Assembly: GCF_046298265.1 (NCBI RefSeq)
Contig: NZ_JBKAHK010000002.1
Location: 434,001 to 498,000, forward strand
Reading direction: 5' to 3'
DNA: 64,000 bases
Source of the DNA: Gillisia xinjiangensis
GTDB lineage: Bacteria > Bacteroidota > Bacteroidia > Flavobacteriales > Flavobacteriaceae
A program made the translations under genes and the position numbers. Positions 52,569 through 61,848 of this stretch are shown in pieces. Below the pieces are notes generated by a model. That model ran no database searches and had not been told where the DNA came from. It was given only the letters and a program-made list of their open reading frames with translations. Positions within the stretch are counted from its first letter, which is position 1; every line of letters starts with the position of its first letter.

Positions 52569-53204
52569 ATGAGTACATTTTATAAATCTCTACTTGAGAA
52601 TAATAAAAAATGGGTAAAGAGTAAACTGGATTTAAATCCCGATTATTTTGACAAGCTATCAAAGGGACAACAACCTCCTTTATTATGGATAGGTTGTGCA
52701 GATAGCAGGGTTCCTGCAAATGAAATTATTGGAGCTCAACCTGGAGAAGTTTTTGTCCATAGGAATATAGCCAACATGGTTGTCCATTCTGATATGAACA
52801 TGTTGAGCGTACTGGATTATGCTGTGAATGCATTAAAGGTGAAGCACGTGATTGTTTGCGGGCATTACGGATGCGGCGGCGTAAATGCGGCCATGACAAA
52901 CCAATCTATTGGTTTGATAGATAACTGGATACGTCACATTAAAGACGTTTACAGGTTGCATAAAGAAGAACTGGATGCTATTGAAGACCAGACACAGCGT
53001 TCCAACCGGTTTGTGGAATTGAATGTTACAGAACAGGTCTTTGACCTTGCCAAAACCTCTATTGTGCAGGGAGCATGGGAAAAAAACCAGGAACTTAGCC
53101 TTCATGGCTGGGTGTATGGAATAGATTCAGGAATTATTAAGGATCTGGGTGTTAACATCAGCAATGATTCTGAACTGGATGAGGTTTACCAGCTTAATTT
53201 CTAA
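52569..53204 (+). CDS. beta-carbonic anhydrase
   Basis: 211 residues. Zinc ligands in CADSR (near 43-47) and HYGCGG (near 98-103), plus a conserved ANEI segment. It interconverts CO2 and bicarbonate. It is likely cotranscribed with the SulP gene and followed by a terminator. Confidence 0.95.
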   Translation: MSTFYKSLLENNKKWVKSKLDLNPDYFDKLSKGQQPPLLWIGCADSRVPANEIIGAQPGEVFVHRNIANMVVHSDMNMLSVLDYAVNALKVKHVIVCGHYGCGGVNAAMTNQSIGLIDNWIRHIKDVYRLHKEELDAIEDQTQRSNRFVELNVTEQVFDLAKTSIVQGAWEKNQELSLHGWVYGIDSGIIKDLGVNISNDSELDEVYQLNF

Positions 53205-53246
53205 ATCAAGATTTATATTTCCCTGAATTTGTTTGATTTGGGAGCC

Positions 53247-53279
53247 AAAGGATCGGTGTTCACATCGGTCCTTTTTTTA
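53247..53279 (+). terminator. terminator after the carbonic anhydrase gene
   Basis: AAAGGATCGGTG (53247-53258), loop TTCA, CATCGGTCCTTT (53263-53274): 12 pairs with two G-U, followed by a T-run. It also faces the converging cvpA gene. Confidence 0.8.
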
Positions 53280-53798
53280 TACCTCAAAATCTTCTTCAAG
53301 AAGATCTATTTCTTTTGCTTCCCGTAGAATAGCCGGCAATAAAACAGGGGCAATCGCCTTTACGTGAGGAAATAATAAGGAATCTTCGATGGTTTCCTCT
53401 TCTACAATATTAATATCTTCATTTGTTTCCCCAAAAAACATAATCACCACGCTTATAATAAAGGCGAGTTTGATCAATCCAAATCCGGCACCTGCCAGTT
53501 TATTTATAATTCCTAAGGCGGCAAAATTCATTATACCGGTTAGAAATTTTCCTGCAAGGGAGATCACAAAAACAATAAGGACAAAAGTGATTACAAAGGC
53601 TATTAATTTTACAAACTGAATGCTCCAGGAAACTTTATCAATAAGGTAATCGCTTAAAATATGGGAGAAATATACTGCAACATATATTCCGGCCACAAAA
53701 GCAACCAACGAAGCAAGTTCAGCAAAAAAACCTCTAAAAAAGCCTCGTATCAATCCATAAAGAAGGATGACGGCAAGAATTATATCTATTATATTCAT
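53277..53798 (-). CDS. CvpA family membrane protein
   Basis: 173 residues with four membrane helices. The N-terminal region IILAVILLYGLIRGFFRGFF is the CvpA signature. The C-terminus is acidic. CvpA-type proteins are linked to colicin V production or surface behaviours in other bacteria; the role here is unknown. Confidence 0.88.
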   Translation of the reverse strand: MNIIDIILAVILLYGLIRGFFRGFFAELASLVAFVAGIYVAVYFSHILSDYLIDKVSWSIQFVKLIAFVITFVLIVFVISLAGKFLTGIMNFAALGIINKLAGAGFGLIKLAFIISVVIMFFGETNEDINIVEEETIEDSLLFPHVKAIAPVLLPAILREAKEIDLLEEDFEV

Positions 53799-53833
53799 GT
53801 TTTAAGGATAGCAATTACATCTTCCAAGATACG

Positions 53834-53841
53834 TATCTTTG
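53834..53841 (+). promoter_or_regulatory. -7 box TATCTTTG of the 118-residue hypothetical gene
   Basis: Exact TAnnTTTG match ending 4 bases before the ATG at 53846, predicting that transcription starts at or about the start codon. Confidence 0.55.
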
Positions 53842-53845
53842 CCAA

Positions 53846-54202
53846 ATGGCAAGAGATGAACAATTAAAAGAACGGTGGACCCAGTTACAAACCAGGATTT
53901 CCAATCAATTTGCAGATGGAGATATGCTGGATTTGGATGCTATAATCTACCTTATTGGAGTGCAGGAACTTGGAAGACCTCATGAAAAATTCAAAAAAGA
54001 TCAAAAATTAGATCTTATGCACATAGCAATATGCCGTTTACTGGCGCCCTATGGGTATTATGAATTCGATTTTGTTGATGAAGAGGGTTGGCCTCATTAC
54101 AAGGTGCTGGAAGTTTTGCCCAGCTTGAAAGCAGGAGAGCAATCGGTGTTGATGAAGGATGCCATAGTACAGTATTTTCTCGAAACCGGATATATTCAAT
54201 AA
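53846..54202 (+). CDS. conserved hypothetical protein upstream of pheS
   Basis: 118 residues, soluble and mixed alpha/beta (starts MARDEQLKERWTQL, ends MKDAIVQYFLETGYIQ). No cofactor motif visible. Similar small genes are common near pheS in Bacteroidota, as far as I recall. Divergent from cvpA. Confidence 0.75.
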   Translation: MARDEQLKERWTQLQTRISNQFADGDMLDLDAIIYLIGVQELGRPHEKFKKDQKLDLMHIAICRLLAPYGYYEFDFVDEEGWPHYKVLEVLPSLKAGEQSVLMKDAIVQYFLETGYIQ

Positions 54203-54238
54203 GATTGTTAAAATTACAGGGTAAAAGTACGATTTTAG

Positions 54239-54246
54239 TAAATTTG
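54239..54246 (+). promoter_or_regulatory. -7 box TAAATTTG of pheS
   Basis: Exact TAnnTTTG match, 20 bases before the pheS ATG. No matching -33 TTG at standard distance. Confidence 0.5.
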
Positions 54247-54266
54247 CCAGTTAAAGAAATGAATTC

Positions 54267-55286
54267 ATGATTGATAAGATAAAGGAACATATTGCGATAG
54301 TTGCAGGTTTTCAGGCTTCAAATAAAGAGGAAGTGGAAGCTTTCAGGATTAAATACCTCGGAAAAAAGGGATTTTTAAATCAATTTTTTGCTGAATTTAA
54401 AAATGTTCCGAATGATCAGAAAAAAGATTTCGGTCAGGCAATAAATACTTTAAAAACCGCCGCTCAGGAAAAGGTTTCGTTGTTAAAAAATGCTTTTGAA
54501 GGTGCACAGGAAGAACATGGAGTATATGGTGATCTTTCCCGCCCGGCAGAACCTGTTGAGATTGGATCCAGACATCCTATTTCCATCGTGAAAAATCAAA
54601 TCATAGAGATCTTTTCAAATATAGGATTCAATGTTTCTGAAGGACCGGAAATTGAAGACGACTGGCATAACTTTACGGCATTGAACCTTCCTGAATATCA
54701 CCCTGCAAGAGATATGCAGGATACCTTTTTTATCCAGACAGATCCCGATATTTTATTAAGGACACATACCTCCTCTGTACAGGTAAGATATATGGAGAAT
54801 AATCAACCTCCAATACGAACCATTTCCCCGGGACGTGTTTTCAGGAATGAAGCTATTTCTTCAAGATCTCACTGTATTTTCCACCAGGTGGAGGGGCTGT
54901 ATATCGATAAGGACGTTTCCTTTGCTGATCTAAAACAAACTTTACTGTATTTTACAGAACAAATGTTTGGGAAGTCCAAAATCAGGCTTAGACCTTCTTA
55001 TTTTCCATTTACAGAGCCTAGTGCCGAAGTTGATATCTATTGGGGACTGGAAACAGAAACCGATTACCGCATCACCAAAGGAACCGGCTGGCTGGAAATC
55101 ATGGGCTGTGGAATGGTAGATCCAAATGTGCTTAAAAATTGCGGGATTGATCCCACAGAATACAGCGGATTCGCTTTTGGAATGGGAATAGAACGTATTG
55201 CCATGCTGCTTTACCAAATTGGAGATATAAGGATGTTCTATGAAAATGATATTAGGTTTCTGGAACAATTTAAATCATCCATGTAA
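54267..55286 (+). CDS. pheS: phenylalanyl-tRNA synthetase alpha subunit
   Basis: 339 residues. N-terminal coiled-coil (about 1-85), then class II core: motif 1 region HPISIVKNQIIEIFSNIGF, motif 2 RTISPGRVFRNEAIS, and motif 3 FGMGIERIAML. It pairs with PheT, encoded elsewhere, to charge tRNA-Phe. Confidence 0.97.
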   Translation: MIDKIKEHIAIVAGFQASNKEEVEAFRIKYLGKKGFLNQFFAEFKNVPNDQKKDFGQAINTLKTAAQEKVSLLKNAFEGAQEEHGVYGDLSRPAEPVEIGSRHPISIVKNQIIEIFSNIGFNVSEGPEIEDDWHNFTALNLPEYHPARDMQDTFFIQTDPDILLRTHTSSVQVRYMENNQPPIRTISPGRVFRNEAISSRSHCIFHQVEGLYIDKDVSFADLKQTLLYFTEQMFGKSKIRLRPSYFPFTEPSAEVDIYWGLETETDYRITKGTGWLEIMGCGMVDPNVLKNCGIDPTEYSGFAFGMGIERIAMLLYQIGDIRMFYENDIRFLEQFKSSM

Positions 55287-55307
55287 ATTGAACGTTACGA
55301 CCCCGAT

Positions 55308-55371
55308 ATAAATACCAATGGAGTAATGCGACTTAATCCCGATAGCTATCCGGGAGATCAATAAAAACCAA
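55308..55371 (+). repeat. short intergenic repeat, copy C
   Basis: AAATACCAATGGAG followed by AATGCGA matches copy B (AAATACCAATGAAG, ATGCGA). It continues with the imperfect palindrome CCCGATAGCTATCCGGG (55338-55354), which is like the one at 32093. Confidence 0.6.
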
Positions 55372-55384
55372 TAAGTCTCTATAT

Positions 55385-55552
55385 ATGAAAAAGATTGGAA
55401 TTATTATTTTAGCGGTTATTATTTTAGCGGGGATAGCGGTACTTACGCTGGTGTTTCAGGTAATTGAATTTTTTGTGGGCGCCATTCTTTTCCTGGTGGC
55501 CATTTTCTTCATGGGTTATTTGTATAAGATGGTAAAGGACAAGCTGGATTGA
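55385..55552 (+). CDS. 55-residue two-helix membrane protein
   Basis: A short open frame (55 residues) from the ATG at 55385 to TGA at 55550-55552. It begins MKKIGIIILAVIILAGIAVL and has two hydrophobic helices (about 4-23 and 28-46), ending in the basic tail LYKMVKDKLD. A 15-base direct duplication (TTATTATTTTAGCGG, twice in tandem) encodes the IILA repeat. No family recognised. It follows pheS after an intergenic repeat. Confidence 0.6.
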   Translation: MKKIGIIILAVIILAGIAVLTLVFQVIEFFVGAILFLVAIFFMGYLYKMVKDKLD

Positions 55553-55604
55553 TTTGAAATTGAGTTTGCTAAAAAACTGGAATTGGAGTTTCTTCTAAAA
55601 ATAA

Positions 55605-55632
55605 AATTCCCAGGAATATATTCCCGGGAATT
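55605..55632 (-). terminator. terminator of gdhA
   Basis: AATTCCCAGG (55605-55614) pairs with CCCGGGAATT (55623-55632) with one mismatch; the minus-strand side is followed by a T-rich stretch. It lies 53 bases after the gdhA stop. Confidence 0.65.
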
Positions 55633-55684
55633 AATAAATATATCGATTCTAATTTAATCTGAACGGTTTAAATTCCTGCCAAAC

Positions 55685-57022
55685 CTATAAAACACCTTGA
55701 TCTAACATAGCATCGGCCACTTTTATAAAGCCTGCAATATTCGCACCTTTTACATAATTAATATATCCATCATCATCTGTTCCGTATTTGGAACAAACCG
55801 TATGAATTGAAGACATGATTTGATGTAGTTTTGCATCCACCTCTTCGTTAGTCCAGTTGATTTTCATTGCGTTTTGTGACATTTCCAATCCTGAAACTCC
55901 TACCCCGCCAGCATTTGCAGCCTTTCCAGGAGCAAAAGGTAATTTGTGATTATGAAACAGTTCAACCGCTTCTGGTGTACATCCCATATTGGATACTTCC
56001 ACAATATATTTTACGCCATTGGCAATTAATGTTTTTGCATCCTCCCCATCCAATTCATTTTGAATTGCACTTGGCATTGCGATATCCACAGCAACCTCCC
56101 AGGGCTTTTTACCGGGAACAAATTTGGCTTCCGGGAATTCTGTTACATAAGGAGAAACAATGTCGTTGTTTGATGCCCTAAGCCATAAGAGATAGGCTAT
56201 TTTTTCTGCATCCAGACCGCTCTCGTCATAGATATATCCGTCAGGACCGGAGATGGTAACAACTTTTCCGCCAAGTTCAGTAACTTTTAAAGCTACACCC
56301 CAGGCTACATTTCCAAATCCTGAAACAGAAACCGTTTTTCCTATAAAGGAATCATTTTTTGTTTCCAGCATTTCCTTTGTGAAATAAGTTGCTCCAAAAC
56401 CAGTAGCTTCTGGTCTTATAAGACTTCCACCCCAGTTTAAACCTTTACCAGTAAAAACCCCGGTATTTTCAAATTGTAGTTTTTTATACATTCCGTACAT
56501 AAAACCAATTTCCCTACCGCCAGTTCCAATATCTCCTGCCGGAACGTCTTGATTAGGACCAATAACACGCCATAATTCCAGCATAAAGGCCTGACAAAAA
56601 CGCATGATTTCTGCATCGGATTTCCCCTTCGGATTAAAATCAGATCCTCCTTTGGCACCACCCATTGGTAAGGTTGTTAAGGCATTTTTAAATGTTTGTT
56701 CAAATCCTAAAAATTTTAGAATACTTAAGTTTACACTTGGATGCAGTCGAATTCCTCCTTTGTAAGGTCCTATTGCATTGTTAAATTGAACCCTGTGCCC
56801 TAAATTTACCTGAACCCCTCCTTCATCATCTACCCAGGCGATTCTAAAGGTTAAAATACGATCGGGTTCCACAAGTCGCTCAATTATTTTTGCTGCTTCA
56901 TATTGAGGATTTTCATCATAAATAGTTTGGATAGATTCCAATACTTCGTGAACCGCCTGCAAGTACTCTTTTTCTCCGGGGTGTTTTGTTTCCAGATTAT
57001 TTAATATGTCTTTTACATTCAT
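55685..57022 (-). CDS. gdhA: NADP-specific glutamate dehydrogenase
   Basis: 445 residues. The catalytic region PMGGAKGGSDFNPKGKSD (near 120) has the substrate lysines. The Rossmann segment VSGFGNVAWG is near residue 230. Length and motifs fit hexameric GDH50 enzymes. It links ammonia assimilation to 2-oxoglutarate. The -7 box upstream is at 57088. Confidence 0.96.
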   Translation of the reverse strand: MNVKDILNNLETKHPGEKEYLQAVHEVLESIQTIYDENPQYEAAKIIERLVEPDRILTFRIAWVDDEGGVQVNLGHRVQFNNAIGPYKGGIRLHPSVNLSILKFLGFEQTFKNALTTLPMGGAKGGSDFNPKGKSDAEIMRFCQAFMLELWRVIGPNQDVPAGDIGTGGREIGFMYGMYKKLQFENTGVFTGKGLNWGGSLIRPEATGFGATYFTKEMLETKNDSFIGKTVSVSGFGNVAWGVALKVTELGGKVVTISGPDGYIYDESGLDAEKIAYLLWLRASNNDIVSPYVTEFPEAKFVPGKKPWEVAVDIAMPSAIQNELDGEDAKTLIANGVKYIVEVSNMGCTPEAVELFHNHKLPFAPGKAANAGGVGVSGLEMSQNAMKINWTNEEVDAKLHQIMSSIHTVCSKYGTDDDGYINYVKGANIAGFIKVADAMLDQGVL

Positions 57023-57087
57023 AATAGTATGATTTAAACGTATTTAAAATTATTTAGGGATATATTCTTCCGTTTGTTATCCGGGTG

Positions 57088-57095
57088 CAAAATTA
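57088..57095 (-). promoter_or_regulatory. -7 box TAATTTTG of gdhA
   Basis: Exact TAnnTTTG match on the minus strand, 66 bases upstream of the gdhA ATG. No clear -33. Confidence 0.5.
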
Positions 57096-57209
57096 CATAT
57101 ATTAAATTGTATTTTTATTTAAAAACAACCCTCAGTTTTTAACAAAGCAGCGGGGTATAATTCCCAGATACCGCAGGTGCCCTTAGGGAAAATTTCATTT
57201 TAACTTCAG

Positions 57210-60200
57210 CTACATAAATCCTTCCGGAGGGAGATCTTCCAGGGAAACTTCCGGCTTAGGATTATCTTCCGTTTTATGTCCTGCTTTAAAAATTATGGCT
57301 TTACTGTTTTTCCCGTCTATAATTATATTTAAAGGTTCTTTAAAACGAATATGCCTTAAATATTCATCTTCATATTCAGCAACTTGTTCATTTAAATAAG
57401 ATAAATCGAAATATCCATCTTCTATAAAAGGATTTATAGTTAAATAACCCACTTTAAAAGAGGTTAGATTTTGGAAAAAATGAGTTCCCTGGCTGGGTTC
57501 AATTCTATAGTCATTCAAGCCTGCCTCAATGATGATTTTAGCCGATGCTATTTGTGGCCAAATCACAGGAATGCCCAGCCATGGGTCGCTGGAGCCCCAC
57601 CTTCCCGGGCCAATTAAAATATATTGCTCATCCAGTTCACTGAATTTTTTATTTATACGTTCCACTGCAGCTGCTATTTCCCGGGTATTGGCAGAGTTGA
57701 AGGTTTCGGGTTTTACATATACAAGATCCTGAATATTTCCATAATTTCCGTTTCCAAGTGCAGACTCCGAATAAACTATAGTGTCCTCAATATCAAAATT
57801 CTCTGGAATTTTGTTCATTGTCTCAATGCTTTCAACAATAGGCCTTATTTGTAAAAAACTAAATTCTTTTGGATTGCCGGATGGAACATCAAGTTTTACC
57901 GCAAATTCAATTTCTATGGGATTCCGCATTTCCCGTTGTCCAACTCGTAGCAGGTCCTTGAGGATTTCTGCCAACGGAAAGTTGTTGTACTTCAATATAT
58001 TATCGAAAGTTATTACCCGAATACCATCCTGTAAAACTCCGGGTCTTATGGTGTTGTTTTGAATGTCGTAGGTTGAAGAAACGAATTTTAAAGAGCCGTG
58101 TTTTTCAGCATTTCTTATGCTTATCTTTTTCTTATTTATAGCTTCACTGGTGGAAACCTGATAGCTTTCCGGATCCATATCCAGCCCATAGAAATATTGC
58201 TGTGTTTCCCTTTTGGTAGATTCGGGAGAAGATAGCTGGAGAATCTTTTTAGGATGATAAGGTGAAAATCTAAGGGTTTGACCACCGCCAACAATAATTT
58301 CGCCCAATCCCAATGCGATATTGGCAATGCCCTCATTGGGCAATTCACTGCCAAGGGGATAAAAATTTATGGACCGCGCCACTCCTGAAACATTTGGGTA
58401 ATACACATCATCATATTGTTTCCCGGTAACCTCTTGTAAAATAACGGCCATTTTATCTTCTTCAATACTATGGGAAGATGCCTTTAAGTAAATTTTGCTC
58501 TGTTCAAAAAAGGCTGAAGCCATTACCGATTTTATGGCGTTGGAAACCATATGCAGCATTTTTTCTTTTGAAGAATTTGGAATCATATAGGTTGCAAAAA
58601 CCCCTGCAAATGGGATATAATGCGAATCTTCCAATACACTGGAAGAACGGACTGCGATTGGAGTTTTTGTAATACTTAAGAAGGATTTTATATCTTCCAG
58701 AACCCAGTTGGGCAGTGGTTTTGAAATAAATTCGTTTAAAATTTCATCATCATTATCACATTGAGCAACAAAGCGTATAAGCTTATGTTTTTCCATAAAT
58801 TCATCAAATACCTCCGTGCTTAAAACCACCGTTCGAGGTATTGAGATGGAAATATCCTTGTATTTATTGAATAATTTATGGCGCTTTAAAAAAGAATTGA
58901 TAAAAGCCAGTCCAAGACCTTTTCCTCCCAGGGAACCTTCGCCTATTCGTGCGAAATCCAAATACTCATCGTATTTATTTTTGTCAAATTTAGCTATAAC
59001 TCCTCTGGATCTGTATAAACGGTATTTTTTAATGGCGTTTATTAAAAACTCCCTTATTTGTTCTATATCATCAAAATCCTCATATTCCACAGTGCTAAAT
59101 AAATTAGCCAATGGAAAAAGCGCCCGGGATCTTAACCATTTAGAATATTCACTTCGCTTTGCGTGGTACTGTAAAGATTCTAAACTTACGCTGTTGAGGC
59201 TCCTTTGAAAATTATTTAAATCTTTTACCGTAGCCAAAACTTTCATTTGAACCGGATCCCAAAATTCAAAATCACCAAATGAAAAGTATTTATTGATATA
59301 ATTTTTAATTTCCTCACCCAGAACTTCAGAATGTTTATACAGAAACTTTCCCTTTAACTCCATGGTTAATTTCTCGTTGTTCTTATCGGAAGATTGAATC
59401 AGGAACGGAAAATAGCGTTTCAGGCTTCTAACATATTTCAGAAATTCGAATCCCGCATTAGGATCCCTTTTTCCGCCTTTGAAATAATTTACATCAGAAA
59501 TAACCCCTAAAAGATTGTCTTTATATTTTTCGAAAAGGGAAAGTCCTTCTTCGTAATTTGTTGCCAGTAAAATTTTTGGACGGCCTCTCATAAGCATCAT
59601 AGTCCGGTGCTCATTCAAACCTTCAGACATGAAAGAGTGAGTTTGTTTTAAAATGATCTTATAAATAATTGGTAGATACCTCGAATAGAATTTTAAGGAA
59701 TCTTCTACCAGCAAAATCGCTTTAACACCAATTTCACTGATGTCTTTTTCGGCATTCATCCTGTCTTCAGTAAGTTTGATAATTGCCAGGAAAATATCAA
59801 CATTCCCGTTCCAATGAAAAACCAAATCGATAATTCCCGTGTTTTCACTTAGTGTTTTTTTTCTAAGTTCAGCAGAATACAGGCTAAGAGCAGCAATGGG
59901 AATGGATGGGAAAGCCTCTTTTATTTGCTTTGAAGTTTCAAAAGCCTTCGCATTTCCAATATCAAGCCAGGTTATAACCAGGTCTATTTTATCAGATTGC
60001 ATTGTGCTTATTGCCCTTTTGGCAGAATTGGCATGGGTAAAACTTGGAGGATACCTAAGGTTTAAAGCAGTATATTCATTGAAAATACGCTCGTCTATTC
60101 TTCCATCCTCCTCGAGCATGTAATAATCATAGTTAGAACATACGATAAGCACCTTATTGATCCTGTTTTGCATTAATTCTTTAAATGCAAACTCTTCAAA

Positions 60201-60239
60201 TTCGTATGTTTTTAAGTCGGGGAGTGTTCTTTTGTCCAT
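57210..60239 (-). CDS. large protein: two receiver-like domains plus PEP-synthase-type ATP-grasp domain
   Basis: 1009 residues. Residues 25-155 look like a receiver fold (start NKVLIVCSN, Asp in DLVITWLD). Residues 172-300 look like a second one (AILLVEDS at 174-181, acceptor-like Asp in VISDV at 249, then PFLIQSSD). Residues 430-800 are a PPDK/PEP-synthase N-terminal ATP-grasp (GSLGGKGLGLAF, TPIAVRSSSVLEDS). The mobile phosphohistidine domain and PEP-binding barrel of true PEP synthase are not visible. A conserved C-terminal region (about 880-950, GRWGSSDPWLGIPV) is unassigned. Function unknown. Confidence 0.8.
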   Translation of the reverse strand: MDKRTLPDLKTYEFEEFAFKELMQNRINKVLIVCSNYDYYMLEEDGRIDERIFNEYTALNLRYPPSFTHANSAKRAISTMQSDKIDLVITWLDIGNAKAFETSKQIKEAFPSIPIAALSLYSAELRKKTLSENTGIIDLVFHWNGNVDIFLAIIKLTEDRMNAEKDISEIGVKAILLVEDSLKFYSRYLPIIYKIILKQTHSFMSEGLNEHRTMMLMRGRPKILLATNYEEGLSLFEKYKDNLLGVISDVNYFKGGKRDPNAGFEFLKYVRSLKRYFPFLIQSSDKNNEKLTMELKGKFLYKHSEVLGEEIKNYINKYFSFGDFEFWDPVQMKVLATVKDLNNFQRSLNSVSLESLQYHAKRSEYSKWLRSRALFPLANLFSTVEYEDFDDIEQIREFLINAIKKYRLYRSRGVIAKFDKNKYDEYLDFARIGEGSLGGKGLGLAFINSFLKRHKLFNKYKDISISIPRTVVLSTEVFDEFMEKHKLIRFVAQCDNDDEILNEFISKPLPNWVLEDIKSFLSITKTPIAVRSSSVLEDSHYIPFAGVFATYMIPNSSKEKMLHMVSNAIKSVMASAFFEQSKIYLKASSHSIEEDKMAVILQEVTGKQYDDVYYPNVSGVARSINFYPLGSELPNEGIANIALGLGEIIVGGGQTLRFSPYHPKKILQLSSPESTKRETQQYFYGLDMDPESYQVSTSEAINKKKISIRNAEKHGSLKFVSSTYDIQNNTIRPGVLQDGIRVITFDNILKYNNFPLAEILKDLLRVGQREMRNPIEIEFAVKLDVPSGNPKEFSFLQIRPIVESIETMNKIPENFDIEDTIVYSESALGNGNYGNIQDLVYVKPETFNSANTREIAAAVERINKKFSELDEQYILIGPGRWGSSDPWLGIPVIWPQIASAKIIIEAGLNDYRIEPSQGTHFFQNLTSFKVGYLTINPFIEDGYFDLSYLNEQVAEYEDEYLRHIRFKEPLNIIIDGKNSKAIIFKAGHKTEDNPKPEVSLEDLPPEGFM

Positions 60240-60466
60240 TTTTATGAAGGCCTTAATTTACCCCAGCAAGATAATTATTCAATGAACAATTTTAAAGCTT
60301 TTAAAGAGGTGTTTTGCTTAAAGTACCACATTTCATTGAATTTAAATAGCTTCTGATGGTTTGATATTAATAGCTTGAATTGATCCTTATAATTGCTTTT
60401 TCAAACATTATATTTGTTGCCAGGTTTTTGTATAATTTGAAACAACCAAAGTAAAAAGGATCAATT

Positions 60467-60862
60467 TTGAAAAAAGATATTAAAATACCGGAGTCTAAAG
60501 GAATTTATATTGGTGTAGCCAGGGAAAAAAATGAAGAATCTCAAATCATGGAATGGAATGCCTATTTAATAAATGACCGGGATGTTACAATTGAAATGAT
60601 CCTGATTGTAAGCAAAGGCTTCGATAAAGAGATTAAGACTTCAAAGATGCGGCATACTGTAAAAGAGCTTCATGCAAAATCCTTCGCGAAAATCGAATTT
60701 CTGCAGGAGGAGGTTTTAAAGCTTACAAATGAATTTGCTGTAACTTATTTTGCCGATGGTAAAATGTATGAAAGGACTTTTATATTTGCTGAAAATTCCA
60801 TTAAAGAATCCGAATTGGTGAAATTGCCAATAATTAATCTCCCGGGAATCCTGAAGAAATAG
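60467..60862 (+). CDS. conserved hypothetical protein
   Basis: 131 residues from a TTG start (60467) with AAAGGA about 10 bases upstream. Mostly beta-strand and charged (GIYIGVAREKNEESQIMEWN, then LIVSKGFDKEI). No signal or membrane helix. It lies opposite the big receiver/ATP-grasp gene, divergent from it, and ends 18 bases before the converging DMT gene. Confidence 0.7.
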   Translation: MKKDIKIPESKGIYIGVAREKNEESQIMEWNAYLINDRDVTIEMILIVSKGFDKEIKTSKMRHTVKELHAKSFAKIEFLQEEVLKLTNEFAVTYFADGKMYERTFIFAENSIKESELVKLPIINLPGILKK

Positions 60863-60879
60863 GGAAGTAAAAGTGCTAT

Positions 60880-61779
60880 CTATTTCAAACTCCTGTTGAA
60901 TCTGGGTACATTCATAACCACCACAGCCATAAGAATAATTATTATCCCTATCCACTGTTGGAAATTAACCACTTCGCTTAAAAAAATATAGGCCATTAAT
61001 ACTGCTACAGGCAATTCTACGGAAGAGATAATAGCGCCAAGTCCCACATTTATTTTGGGCATTCCTAAAGTGAATAAAATAGGAGGGAGAATAGTGCCAA
61101 AAAGAGCCAGAATAAGTCCCCATTTTTGAAAGATCTCCAGGTTAAATTGTTCCAATAAAAACGGGATGGAAATAATACTTACTATTATCGTTCCGCCTAC
61201 CATCATCCATAGACTTCGCCTGAAAGAGTGCAAATGATTGGCAACGGTATTGGAAGCATAAATAGTTACGGTGTAGGAAAGCGCAGCCAGAAATCCCCAG
61301 GCAATTCCACGCCAGTCCAGCTGAATGGAGTTAAGGAATAAATTGGTAGCGAGAACAGTTCCCCCAAGTATGGCAAAAACGGCGATAATTTTGCTTCTGG
61401 AAGGTTTTTTCCGGCCTATAATGGCTTCCAGGACAACCCCAATCCATACACTTTGCATAAGCATCACGATCCCAATGGAAACAGGAATATAGCGAACAGA
61501 AATATAATAAAAAATACTGGTAAGGCCTAAAGAAGTCCCTGCCGCCATAAGTTTTAGAATACTTCTTAATTCAGGCTCGGTGGTCTCTGTTTTCTTTCTT
61601 TTTACAAAAATCAGGTTTATTAAAATGAGTCCGATTAAGCCAAGGATCATTTGTGAAAAAGTGATCTCGTAGGAAGTAAAACCTTGAGCATAAGCCATTT
61701 TAACGAAGGTTGTAAGCATTCCATAACTGGAAGCGCCAAGGGCAACCAGCAGGCTGCCTTTAAGAACAGGATTATTCAT
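60880..61779 (-). CDS. EamA/DMT family transporter
   Basis: 299 residues, ten membrane helices in two EamA repeats (GSLLVALGASSYGMLTTFVK; WGFLAALSYTVTIYASNTVA). Likely a metabolite exporter; substrate not predictable. It lies 69 bases after gpsA on the same strand. Confidence 0.9.
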   Translation of the reverse strand: MNNPVLKGSLLVALGASSYGMLTTFVKMAYAQGFTSYEITFSQMILGLIGLILINLIFVKRKKTETTEPELRSILKLMAAGTSLGLTSIFYYISVRYIPVSIGIVMLMQSVWIGVVLEAIIGRKKPSRSKIIAVFAILGGTVLATNLFLNSIQLDWRGIAWGFLAALSYTVTIYASNTVANHLHSFRRSLWMMVGGTIIVSIISIPFLLEQFNLEIFQKWGLILALFGTILPPILFTLGMPKINVGLGAIISSVELPVAVLMAYIFLSEVVNFQQWIGIIIILMAVVVMNVPRFNRSLK

Positions 61780-61848
61780 TTACTTCTGAAAAATGCAGTT
61801 AAAAAACCGCAGTTGAAATTAGGTTTTAGGCTGTTTTACTGAAAATGA

